Assembly (NCBI GenBank): GCA_002751075.1
Contig: NAOQ01000087.1
Span: forward strand, 129,541-168,803
Length of the DNA: 39,263 bases
Source: Ichthyophonus hoferi
Taxonomy: Eukaryota > Opisthokonta > Ichthyosporea > Ichthyophonida > Ichthyophonidae
Direction: 5' to 3'
The notes beneath the pieces are model-generated. The model saw nothing but the letters and a program-made list of their open reading frames with translations. It did not search any database and was not told where the DNA came from. A program made the position numbers and the translations under genes. Of the stretch, positions 12,301-24,080 are shown piece after piece; positions within the stretch are counted from its first letter, which is position 1, and every line of letters starts with the position of its first letter.

Positions 12301-15300
12301 TATTGTTTTTGAGGTAGCCCTTGTTCTCTTCATACTGCATTTATCTTATTTTAGGAATATTTTTATTACCTTATTTTAAAATAATTACATACATACATTT
12401 ATTTTTCTTATCATTTTACTGTTTGGCTTTACTATTTTTACTCACTTCATTACTTCCCTCTGTCTTTTCTTTATTGCTTTTAAAAGTATATGCTTACTTT
12501 AACATTTACATTATGAACCCAGTTTTTATTTTTATTCTTAATCATTATTGAATTATTAATTTAGTTAAAATTTATTCCAATCTACAAAAAATACACTGCA
12601 ACAAATTGCTTACCGGCAAAAAAAATGAAAAGATGATGAGTGTACCAGAATAACTCGAAATTTTTGTCCCTTGTACGCTGAATGGCGGTAGCCAGCATAA
12701 TATACAGCGTTAAAAGCATCACTACTCCTGTGACGCCAGGGACTGTGCAAAAAACAACCTCTGCCTGTTGCATAAAATGAAAGTGCATTTTGGGGTACAT
12801 TTAGTATTAAGGCTGTGCCAAATTCTATTGTATAGTGGGAGCTGATACAACTCAGTATTTTCAAATATTTTTTATATTTTTATGGATGAGTTGATGAACA
12901 CCTACAGTATCATATGTAAACAGGCAAGAATTAATATTTGGAGCAACTCATCTTTGGAGTATGGGTATATCCACATATGTACCTTTGTAATAGAAAAAGA
13001 TAATGTCTTGCTTAATGATGCAGCAGGTGGTGCCAAAAAAAGTATTTTCAGTAATTTGCGTGAGGGATATTTGGCTATCACAGACATTTGTAACAACCAA
13101 ATATTTATAACAGAAAGAAGATAAAAGAGTTATCTTACATAGGTGGGAACATAAGTAAAAGGAACACGTGGCATCAGTTTGGCGTTGAGAATATCCTCCG
13201 ATTGCACGCTAATCAGGTCAGGAACCGTACCGAACATGTGCGTCAATGCATGACCCGTAGCGGCAAAAACCATTAGCTAAAAAATGGAGTATAAAAGATA
13301 GATTGGAGTAATAGATGTAAAGAAGGGATAGTACTTTTTTTTTTTAGTATTTTTAGGTATAAATTTATATTTAGTAATATATTGTTAATATATACAGATA
13401 GTATGTTAAATTGTTGAGGAAAAGGGAAGTTCTCTAATAAAATAGGGGATTTCAAAAAAAAAAAATCAAAGTATTCTGAATAGGCGCATGAGTGCGAGTG
13501 AAAATACAGTTGAATGAATATGAAGAAATGCATATAATTATACAATTTCAAATTTAATATGCGTAAATATGGAGGAAAATTAATGAAAGATAATCATATA
13601 GGCATAATACTGATTAATAATAAAATACAAATAAATGTATAATTAATGAATCCCAAGTCAATGATTATTGATAATGCTAAATGCAATGCAAAATATTGAT
13701 ATTTAAGGATTAATAACAAAATACAGTATAAGCAAAATGACAGATACAACTACTAATAGGTGGAATTATAAGTACGTAAAACTACAGGTATAAGTAAAAA
13801 GATAAAAGGTGATTAAATAAATATCAAATTACTTACATATCCTAGGATACGATGAATAACAACGTGCTTATTGATTGGAGAGGCAATAGAACTAGTACAG
13901 CCTGATCAAAGTTTTGAAGAGGTGCCAAAAGAATACAAAAAAAATAGTATATCAGATATGCAGTTAATTACTATAAAAAATACGTGAAGAAGACGTGACG
14001 GAAAAACAAAACTATTAAATAAGGGAGGAAAGAGTATACCACGGGTAAATGGGGCTTGAGAACTCAAGACCATTTTTTGTAGATCAAGAAAAAACAAAGT
14101 ATATTGTTGGGAGAATGTAAAATACAGGTATAGAAGAAAAAATAGATAAAATTTTATATGAAGAAAAAGCTAATCATATTGGTTACATAAAAGGATTGAT
14201 AATATAAGGGTAGTGTGTAAAAAAGAATATACAAAAAAGGTAATAGAAAGAAATTTATAAAATGGTAAAAGGAGGAAGAAAAGAAAGAAGGTGAAAAATA
14301 TACCGAAATAAAACAAATGCAAAGTAAGCAAATCAATTGCAAATATATATTAAAACAAAGAATGTTATTAGTCTGGGTACAGAAAAATACGCAGATATAC
14401 ATATAACTAATGGGTATTTTCATACATCCTCGAAGCCAGCTAAGAAGGTTGCGGCACATAGTGATGAATATCAAAAAGGTGTTGATGTAGAGCATTCCAG
14501 TGAACCCTTTGGCAAAAGGTACAGCTGGCAAAAGAGAAGTATAGTCTTTTATGTAGTACCTATAAATGCATATTTGTACGCATGGATGAGAGAAGAAGTA
14601 AAGAAGGGCAAAAAGATTTTTTGTAAATTTAAATAACAAACAAAGTAAATGTAGAAGAGAGTGGTAGGTAGGAGAGGGGTTAATATAAAGGGCATTTAGG
14701 ATTAGGACTTAAAATAAGGTCGTGTTAAAAGGATGGGAAATTTTTGGGTTTTATGAAAGCTAAAGAAAGATTAAAACAAAGACTAAACAGGAGGTAAAAG
14801 GCAAGGGATGTGAGAAAATGATTGGGGTTCTAGCATAAAGGCACAACATTGCTTTGTGAATAAAATTAATTATAAACAATACAAAGATGTTATAAATAGC
14901 GTACAAGTTAATACTAAGAAACAATCATGTCATAATAAAGATAGTTCAAGCATAAGTCAATCGACAATAATCATATAAGAGAGGGTAAAATACTTAATGA
15001 GCATTTTCATATTAGGATGACTGGTAAAGAGATGTACTACCTGTAAAAGAATACAGCGTACATAACCATGTTTGAGCCATAGATTACTATGTACGCAATG
15101 GCCTTTTCCCCTATTTGTGTAACATAATATTAGTAAAGGCTACAATCCAACCTACATTTATTGCATTCATCCCAAATGAGCTCAAGTCATTCACGTTAAG
15201 TAGATTAGACCATGGACCCTTTTCCAATATTTTACAGAGCAAGATATACTATGCAATTTTTATGTTCTAAAATATTTTTTTTCAAACATAATATAAGGCA

Positions 15301-18300
15301 CGTTAGTCAACTACTTAAGTCATACAAAACTTTTCCTTATTCTTTACATGATTTCTTGATTTTTCTGGCTTATATTACTGTAAATATTTCCTGGAGTTAC
15401 CCTACTAACAATAAATATTAATTACACGCTATGAGTGTACAATCATTTCTTTTCTCTAGTATTATAACTTGCCTCTTACTGAATTACTAGTACTATATCA
15501 ATGATTTTAGATAGAAGCACTGTGTGTTTAGCTGATGACTATAATTACATTACTTTTCAGATATATTTCCTACTATCACGTTGTTATATGCGTGTATATA
15601 AGTATAATTGCAGAAACTGATATATATGTATATGATATATATTTATATATTTATATGTTATGTTATTTTGCATTACTTGATCTACATGTCAAAACCTTTA
15701 AATACACTACCATATCCATGTGCTAACAGGTATCAAATGTGTACGCATTTTCAAAATGTTTGCGTCGATTTTTGCGCGGGTTATATATTTATGTTTAATT
15801 AAAAGAGCACATATATAGAAATCTGGGGAATAGACAAAGACTTTACCTTCGAAATCCCAATAGCGATTTATCCTCCACTTTATTTTCTCTATCCATCTCA
15901 TTTTCTTTTCAAAATCTCCTTCTCTTTCATCCTCCCAATCTGTGCCAATACAAATGGTCAGTTATAACATGTGCAATATATATATGATGTTTAGTGTAAA
16001 AAGGTAATCATATTTTAAACTGGCCTATCAAATCCAAGTTATCAGGCATATTTTTAAAACATCCCACAAGAATGTGGCTAACTATACACCCATATTTATA
16101 CCTATATTGCTACCTATTCACAATTTTTATATAGGTTTATACATAAACTTTTTAAAAGAAATATACTTTATTACCTATGTACTCATATCATTATACATTG
16201 ATATACAACCTTCACTCTTTAATTGGTCTTCTAGTTATTTATATATTATACTGGGGTTTCTACCATCATAGTCTAAGGGCGATAGTGCTGTCAACATGTG
16301 TTTTGCCATTCTTGATCGGCGTCTTATGGTCTGGCGAAATCCCGGTTTAAATAGACCTCCTTCTTTGTCCTCCTTCTTCAACGGAGGGGAAACCATCTTC
16401 AGTGATGAATTTGTTTTTTCCGGATCCACATCCAATACACGTCCCTCTTCGATACTTATTGATATAGATGGATCTTTTTCTTTCTCTTCTTGATGTATCG
16501 GACTACCTTTCAAGTCTGATGACGATTAATTGACATGCATGCATGACAACTTGTGTCAGATTCTGCGTTAACTGATAAACACTGGTGAATTGGTATGCAA
16601 ACACATAACTATAAACAATAAGGAAACAAAGAAAAACAGAAAAACATATAAAAATCCAAAGAAGTATAAATATTGGAGTAAATATATATCTAAGGGAAAG
16701 TAATATAAGAAATACGTTATGGAAACTGCAATAGCAATAAAAAGAATTTAGAAAAGAAGGTATGTATGGTGGGGGTAAAAAAAGGCAATACCTGCTTTTA
16801 TAGAGGGAAGCTGAAATGGTTCAAGGTTCTGTAAAACCGCGGCAGTAATTAGATATACAAACACCGCCAATTCCACAAATTCAATAATTCCCTAACATAA
16901 GTTTTTAGTTTAACACCATATGCAACATGCATGTATATTTACGAATACTCGTATCTAAATATGCAACTTCAGTTTCATAGCCTCAATTAAAAAACAAAAG
17001 CAAAACTGGACGTGTAAAGGCAATAGAAACTAGGAGAAACATCAAAAAAAGAATTTTAGGAAAGAGAAGACTTGGGTAAGGAAACTGAAGAGAAGGACTG
17101 ATGCTGATCAATTTTTGGGGCCAGAATATTCAAATTATTAGCCATAAATATATAGTAACGCTCATGCTTTCACAGCTAATTGAAGCTTACAAACTCATCG
17201 GACTGTTTTCGACGGCCCAATGAGATTGTTGCCGTTCGAGCCATTGATGTTTTCCGTGGTTGAGACTGAGAGGCTCGGACTGATCCCGTAGGCCCGCCAC
17301 CAATTATGACTTCTCCCTGATAATCAGGGCAATGTCATGTTAGTTGCTTTTTTTTCTTCTCATTCATCATATGATTGCAAAGAGTTTCCCTGTATATTCT
17401 TTTTTAGCTTAATAACAGATATATTAAATTATGGTACAATAGTCATTTACGCCAATGGTTACGTGCTTTTTCTTTAATTCCACTTTGGATATTTTGGTTT
17501 TACACACTTGCCCTTCTCCCTTTTTAAGTTTCTTCCCGTATGGGTGCAAAACCAGAAAATGCCGTTCAACAGATTATAAACCTTACCTTCATGAATGAAT
17601 TACTTGGCCTACATATTTGGACAAATCAAGTTTGCTTATGATAGCCCAAATAATATAGAAAGAAAAGGAATTTAAAGTCAGAATTGAGGGAAGAAAATAA
17701 TTGAAACATTAGAATACAACATATAGTACAAATGAATCTATCTATATAGAAATTAAATGGATGTAATAATACACAGGAAAGAAAAATAAAAGCATGAAAG
17801 TAAAACCAAAACTAGATACGCGTGCCTATATATGATAATATATGTGTTGAGAAGTAGGATAGAGTACTATATTTGCGGTTGTAGCTGCTGCCTTGGGGGA
17901 TTCAATGCCAACAACTTCTTCCTGAAAGATGACATGGCTTAGTAGTCCAAAAAAATTTCTAAAAGTTTTTATGTATGTCTTATTTAAAATAGTATCTCTA
18001 AGCAAATACTAACCATTTTCTCCTTACATTAGCTTATCTGAATTACCCTATGGGCTATATTGATATAGTATCACACATGAACAATTTGATCAGTTAAAAA
18101 TCCCAATAAAGACACAATGATTGCATAGTTTGCAAGTACTTAAAACAACTGCAGGAGAAATTTACAAATATTTTTATGTATATACCCTTTATTTTTGTCA
18201 GACCTCTTACATTATATGTTAAAGCATATTCACTGATTAAAAGGACAGATTTCATACATGTTTGGGCACCTTACACAGCTTATTATATTATTGAAGTGAT

Positions 18301-21230
18301 ATTACCAAAGAGTTAATAAATTATGTATCTTTTTCGCAATGACATAAATACATATGATAAAGCTTCATAGATTCCCTTACTCTTAATACTTTCTAATAAC
18401 TAACTGTAATGAAATAAAATATGCATACCAGAGGTTGAAGTTCTTTTACTTGAAACTCCCCGAACGATTTTGTTCTACGTAATATGCTACTAGTCAGCGA
18501 GTCGGTTGAAATTGCTGAAAGATCAGTGGTACTCGTCCCGGAAGGATTGGTCGTATAATCTTGGAACATTTTAATACTAAAGAAGGAAAACTAGGTCAAA
18601 GTAAGCGCAATAGGAGTTTTTGCATATTAATTTGCTAATACATTAATTTAACTTGAAAAGTGCATATTGGATGCGTGGAATAATGTTTATATTAATACAT
18701 TATAAATCAGGTGGATGATATTATATGTAAAGTTTTAATATATTGTCGTATAAGATTATGTTTATATGTGATTATTATGTGTATGTCCACGAGATGCTTT
18801 TATACTATTTATCGTTGTGTTAAAAAGATAGAAATTTATTTATGAATTCGTTTAATTCAAGGATGAATACATTAACGCTTGTTTAAACATATTTCAAGAA
18901 TTTGGGGTTTTAGACTACTTATTTTTACGTAGAATAATCTTTAATATATCAATACACGCATATGCACACTAATGCACACATTTGGATCCAGATGATCATC
19001 AACTTACCAATAAATAAAATCTTCAATTATTATCCTGCCCTGGTTACGCCTATCCATCGTTGTAGATAANNNNNNNNNNNNNNNNNNNNNNNNNNNNNNN
19101 NNNNNNNNNNNNNNNNNNNNNNNNNNNNNNNNNNNNNNNNNNNNNNNNNNNNNNNNNNNNNNNNNNNNNNNNNNNNNNNNNNNNNNNNNNNNNNNNNNNN
19201 NNNNNNNNNNNNNNNNNNNNNNNNNNNNNNNNNNNNNNNNNNNNNNNNNNNNNNNNNNNNNNNNNNNNNNNNNNNNNNNNNNNNNNNNNNNNNNNNNNNN
19301 NNNNNNNNNNNNNNNNNNNNNNNNNNNNNNNNNNNNNNNNNNNNNNNNNNNNTCAGGCACACATTTGGATCCAGATGATCATCAACTTACCAATAAATAA
19401 AATCTTCAATTATTATCCTGCCCTGGTTACGCCTATCCATCGTTGTAGATAAGAGACCTGTGTATACAGACTTGCTTCATTTATAATGCATTAACTGTGC
19501 CTTGAAAACTATCACCTTTATTTTATAAATTGTCTTCATATTTGATTTGACCGTATTAAATATGTATTTGCAATAGTACTTTATTGGAAAATCAAATTAT
19601 CTATTGTAGGCATATAAACAGCAAAAAATACCGTGTTTTCAAATTTTAATTAAAGAACAGGAAGAACAAAATACAGGAAATGGTTAGTTGGTAAACCTAA
19701 TAAATTAGTAAATTGAATTTCTTACTTGCTTATGGTACTTTATGTACATTCATGCAGATCAATACTTATTTTCTAGATATTTTTTCTAAAACCAGATTCC
19801 AATACTATATATATACCAATACATCAATATAAAACGCCCAACCACCCAAAATTATCATTTAAGTATAACTATAAATATATTAGTATGTCAATGAATATTT
19901 TACCAGAGTATTTTGAAATGCACACAATAGAGTAAAAGAGTAAACTGTGTTAAACATAATCAATGAAAGCAGATGCTTTCACTCACCAGCTAGGAGATTA
20001 ATGGTATCATCACCCAACACAAGCCGTTTGTCGAGCTGACAGTTTTTCAACAAGCTGAGGAGATCAATTTACATTTTTAGATTACAAGATAACAAACTAG
20101 TAAGAAGTAATGAAGACTCTTAAATAAATGAATTAGTGGCTGATTATAAACCGAATACAAATTAACTATTGTTTGATCCGTTAATTATATACATTTAAAA
20201 ATCACTTACACAACAACAAACATACCAAAAACAAAAAATAAAAGATCCAAAACTAAGAACATATATATATATATATATTCTCTTAATTAAAACTTTTAAT
20301 TCTAAGTTTTTGTAACACTTTTTGTATTTTTGTTTTGTCATTGACAGTTTAATATAAACTTTCCAAGTACAGGTACTAAACGATTCTTATTGTTTTAAAA
20401 AGAATGTAATTATTAATACGAGTTGACATATTTGCTAAATCATTAAGTATTAGTGCTAGGAATATTGCATTGTTATAGTTCTCCTAGCATTATAAATATA
20501 CAAATTATACAAATATTACTTCATTACCACTAGAGAAAATTTTGTCACAGGAAACGTCGCCTGTGCACAATTTATTACGTCATCAGTGGTGTGTAAGTAT
20601 AATAAAGAGACATACTCGGGGAGCATATTGGAGATTCAACTAGCCACACCATTTCCATAGAGGACCGTAGTAATATAAAAACATTGTGGGAATCTATTAG
20701 CATTGCCTTCTTATGATTACCTCAGTTAGTCTTTTTTTGAAATATAGACCCAGCCTTCTTATGATTACCCCAGTTAGTCTTTTTTTGAAATATAGGCCCA
20801 GCAATCCCACATCAGAAGCATCATTGGAAAAATATACATAGATAAACATATAATTATATTTGATCTGTTAAATTTACTTAGTTTAGACCATAGAATGCAA
20901 ATAGAAAGGAATTATGAATAATTTAATTGATCAAAAACCTTACTTCACGGTAGAAATTTTTTGGTGTTGGTTAGATGCGAGACAGTAAACCAAACTGTAA
21001 CAGATGGCCAATTATCACCTGCTGATATCTGACGATAGAAGATACCCTTTCTGGTCAGAGTCAAACTCATTAAAAAGTTCTCTAAGTTCATGATTAGGAT
21101 CATTTTCTGGGTCAAAATCTCCACCCACGTGAAAGCTTCTGTGGTGAGTTCCTGCTGACTTTATTACATCCAGTGTATGTTCAATGCTCTGGGTCATCCT
21201 CCGACCGAGGGTTTTGGGTTTTAAAGCCAT
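6378..21230 (-). CDS. EF-hand (calcium-type) NADPH oxidase, 24 exons, 883 aa
   Basis: Membrane flavocytochrome that passes electrons from NADPH via FAD and two haems to O2, making superoxide. Exons: 21230-21019, 20054-19987, 19457-19391, 18576-18429, 17921-17868, 17316-17191, 16891-16792, 16515-16264, 15939-15847, 15110-15041, 14559-14426, 13901-13837, 13276-13139, 12764-12614, 12068-11895, 11434-11355, 10932-10872, 10139-10050, 9095-9002, 8670-8599, 8344-8271, 7920-7871, 7217-7014, 6452-6378. All phases agree; introns are 254-964 nt. EF-hand-like loops lie at residues 57-68 (DSDQKGYLLSSD) and 101-112 (degenerate, DRRNQGRIIIED). An extra hydrophobic helix is at about 226-246. The six-helix core starts near 374, with CRNLLSWLRG in TM2 and haem ligands H458/H472 and H552/H565 (14 and 13 apart, as in NOX2). 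FAD motif HPFTL is at 646-650; NADPH motifs are DGPFG (702), GIGVTPF (724), GRPDW (825) and CGP (852); the C-terminus is KENF. The EF-hands group it with NOX5/Rboh/NoxC types. Weakest junctions are the exon 5 donor (GTACTC) and exon 24 acceptor (AAAG). Confidence 0.93.
18974..19069. repeat. Left copy of the 96-bp duplication flanking the gap
   Basis: These 96 bases are identical to 19357-19452. On the minus strand they contain most of oxidase exon 3 (EF-hand-like loop 2) with its GTAAGT donor. The 5' end of the exon and its acceptor are cut off by the Ns. A copy that ends exactly at the gap is what an unmerged contig overlap would produce. Confidence 0.95.
19070..19352. other. Assembly gap, 283 Ns, probably false
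   Basis: A run of 283 Ns lies in intron 3 of the oxidase gene. Because the flanking 96 bp are the same on both sides, the two contigs most likely overlap and the gap need not exist. The true locus would then be about 379 bp shorter. The right copy is preceded by a few bases (TCAGG) that differ from the left context, as is common at contig ends. Confidence 0.95.
19357..19452. repeat. Right copy of the 96-bp duplication flanking the gap
   Basis: Identical to 18974-19069. This copy continues into the acceptor (CACAG at 19462-19458) and so contains the complete exon 3, which I used in the oxidase model. Including both copies would break the frame, because exon 3 is 67 nt long. Confidence 0.95.
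20705..20800. repeat. Two tandem 48-bp units in oxidase intron 1
   Basis: Units 20705-20752 and 20753-20800 differ at only two positions. Each contains a run of seven Ts and the segment CAGTTAGTC. This is a recent local duplication in the first and longest intron of the oxidase gene. No function is evident. Confidence 0.93.
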
Positions 21231-21494
21231 AATTAATGCATTGATAAAATTATTTATGTGTAGTCAAATAAATGTCAGCCAGAGAGCAGACGATTAAATT
21301 GTGTTAGTTTGGCCTCCTAGGGCACTAGTAATGATGAACGAGCCAAAATCCTCTTCTTTGCCTGTTTAAAATTTTCACGTTGTGATTAATGTTTGAAAAA
21401 AAAGGAATTTGTGATGGTATGCATGGAATGTTGTAATATCAATTATGATACAAATATTAAATACATTCCATTTATCATTTCAACTCGCACAGTG

Positions 21495-21499
21495 ATTGG
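21495..21499 (-). promoter_or_regulatory. CCAAT box upstream of the oxidase gene
   Basis: The minus strand reads TAGCCAATCA, a good core for the NF-Y/HAP complex, about 265 nt upstream of the oxidase ATG. All four complete genes in the window have at least one such motif within about 730 nt of their start. CCAAT is also frequent elsewhere here, so the assignment is tentative. Confidence 0.35.
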
Positions 21500-23933
21500 C
21501 TAGCTTTATATAATTCGTTAAGAGATCAGGGGTGTGAAATTTCTCACATTAGAAATGGGTAAATATTTTCTACCTCGTTCATGTGATTCAATGTAAAACA
21601 AGAATTAGAATTAATCTATTACATTAAAATCATTATATTGTAATAAATATCAAGGATCGGAATGACTTTTTTCTCAATGACAAATTATAGCAGTACGAAG
21701 CTAACACATTGTGGCATTGTATTTTTTATTTCTACACGTTGTGTATTGCAACATAGATTACTACTTCCATGGTCTAGTAATGAGTTTGTGCTGCTTTGTT
21801 TAAAAATAGAAAAAAGTCCTACATTTATATCAAATTTTACTTGTTATCATACATGCCAAATCATGACGATTATATTCGTCAGTTGAATCAAAAGTTATTA
21901 ATAAAATATTTATTAATGAACGAGATCTTACAGGGCCACGGGTCATGACTCATCCCCTTCCACTGTACTCAGTCATAAAAGGTCAATCAGAGTAATCATT
22001 TACGAAATCCAAATCCTATTGGGACAAACAGTTCTAGAACCATGTTCTTTGAATCATGACTGTAACCTTATTATAAATACCATAAAAAGAAAATTCAAAA
22101 AAAAACAATGCTTTTTAGTTTTCCAAAGTCAATTCATACAATTAAGTGTTAAATTTTGTCACGTCATCTGGCCTTAGAATTTTCTTTGTTCAGGGTTGGC
22201 GTTATTTCTTGCTAAAATATAGTCTCCTTTTAACAGCACGGTAGGCATTGTCACTTTAATATAGTAATAATTTACCTCGATCCCTTATTTAAAAGCGTAC
22301 CACACAGGAAATTCTCTACGTATCTCAATTAGTTCAGTATTCCGATAAGGAAAAAATACACTGTTGTAATGTTTTCATCTCTAACCCCCTTACTATCTAA
22401 ACATGAAAGACAGGCCATTCTTACATGTAGATTATTTAGCTTATTATCGTGATTTAAAATACAGTTATTTAATAAAAATATATGACAATTGAAAGAAGTT
22501 AATGAATTCTTTATTTTTTTCTCTAGATATAATACTGGCGTTGGGTTTATGCAGCACAATTCTTTTTAAAAATAAGGAGTATTCAGATGAACGCAATTAA
22601 GCGAAATGACAGAGATTTCACATTCCAAGATTAATCTATACTTGAAATCAATTGGCTCAATTGCCTAGTCCACCAATGGCTATACGGACAAAACTATTCA
22701 AACATAATAGCATTAAGCATCTAGCCCTACTTTCATTAGTACTTCCTCTATGTATAGATAGATTTTAAAATACTAAACGCATATATGGTACACATACTCT
22801 GAGCCATAGAAGTTTGCTGGTAGAACAAGTACTATATTATAACTATAAAATGGCCTTGTAGGCATCGAGACCTTTATTAACGTTTTTTTTGAGGTTAGGC
22901 ACATAGTTATGAGAAATATTACAAAGAATAGCAAGTACTCTCAACAGCAATTTCGATGCGTTTCACTTGTGATTTGATTTTAAAGCACAAGTAAGTTTAC
23001 TGTTTTTAGTTGATTTTCACAGAATAATGATTCCTTTTATGCAAACACAGATATTTCCTACCCACTATTCTTAGCCATATTTACTCAAGTTTACTTTCAC
23101 ACCCACTGTGACCTTATAAACTAATCCTACAAGACCTCTTTATCTCTTGTTATTATTCACCTATTCATTTTGTCAGTGGTACCCTTCATCCTAAGTTCTA
23201 AGTGTTGGGATAATATAGTACGGTATCACATACGTAATTACATTAACTTATCCACACAGACATGCACACACAAGTGGTTATTCTTTGTATATAAATGTGT
23301 CTTATAAGTACTATACATATTAATATATGCCGGTATGTATACTCACCCAACTATAGTTAGTGACACAATTACCATACTTTCACACAAACTATTGTACATC
23401 TATATATTCCTTACCTCACATACTTTACTTCAAAGCACAAGATTAGGAGCATAACGACTCAATCTACTTACCACATGGTATCATAGCCTTACACTAAAAT
23501 ACACTCATGTTCCGCCTAGAATCAATAATATCCCCCGTGGAAGACATAAATACAAATCTTATCTACCTAGATTACTAATTTCATGAATATACAGAAATTA
23601 GAGGCAAACACTGGCAGAAAATAAACCCTTTCTCACCGATGCATATACCCTAACCTACTATTTGATTCTTAATCTTTATTTATATCCACCTATGAACGGC
23701 AACCCTTTACTCATAGACTTCATATGATAGGTTGCATAGTATATAATGAAGAAGACGCGAAGTGTTACCAGTTGGAACTAGAAAAAACAGAAAACACAAA
23801 TGTTATCGCATAAGCATACTATCATGTTATATGTAAATTCTCCTTCCAGCCAATCCTAATTTATATTAATCTCCTATATTTTCTATAAAGAAATTGAAGT
23901 GGTATTGACTATTTATCTTTATCCTTTATATTG

Positions 23934-23938
23934 ATTGG
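23934..23938 (+). promoter_or_regulatory. Inverted CCAAT box upstream of the zinc-finger gene
   Basis: TGATTGGTC lies about 143 nt before the proposed ATG at 24081. NF-Y-type factors bind this motif in either orientation. No clear TATA box or initiator can be fixed near it. Confidence 0.35.
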
Positions 23939-24080
23939 TCAGTCTAATAATTCCATAATGCTTTACACTAATAAAAATACACCAATCGTTATCTTAAAAT
24001 TACCACCAATAAAACATGGGACTGAATGAGTACTGACCAGCCCAAAAGGCAGCGATGAAGAGGAGCAGAAGGAAAAGGGA

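Larger units (their letters stand above)
21231..24080. other. Divergent intergenic/promoter region
   Basis: This separates the start of the minus-strand oxidase (21230) from the start of the plus-strand zinc-finger gene (24081). A CCAAT box on the minus strand (21499-21495) lies about 265 nt upstream of the oxidase ATG, with a TATATAAA-like stretch beside it. An ATTGG (inverted CCAAT, 23934-23938) lies about 143 nt before the zinc-finger ATG. From about 23961 to 24160 the plus strand becomes purine-rich, probably 5' UTR running into coding sequence. Open frames inside (such as 21662-21886) have AT-driven composition and no splice or domain support. Confidence 0.65.

Noticed and set aside
12321-12551. 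Plus-strand 76-codon Leu/Phe-rich frame
   Set aside because: It lies in oxidase intron 14, and its composition is what T-rich DNA gives. No splice or family support.
14337-14636. Plus-strand 99-codon frame
   Set aside because: It is antisense to oxidase exon 11, whose minus-strand product carries CRNLLSWLRG and fits the phases.
19004-19362. Open frames running through the N block with an EF-hand-like end
   Set aside because: The frame exists only because Ns do not produce stops; the real part is exon 3 of the oxidase.
21662-22559. 74- and 76-codon frames between the oxidase and zinc-finger genes
   Set aside because: No domain, no splice context and AT-driven composition; they do not connect in phase to either neighbour.
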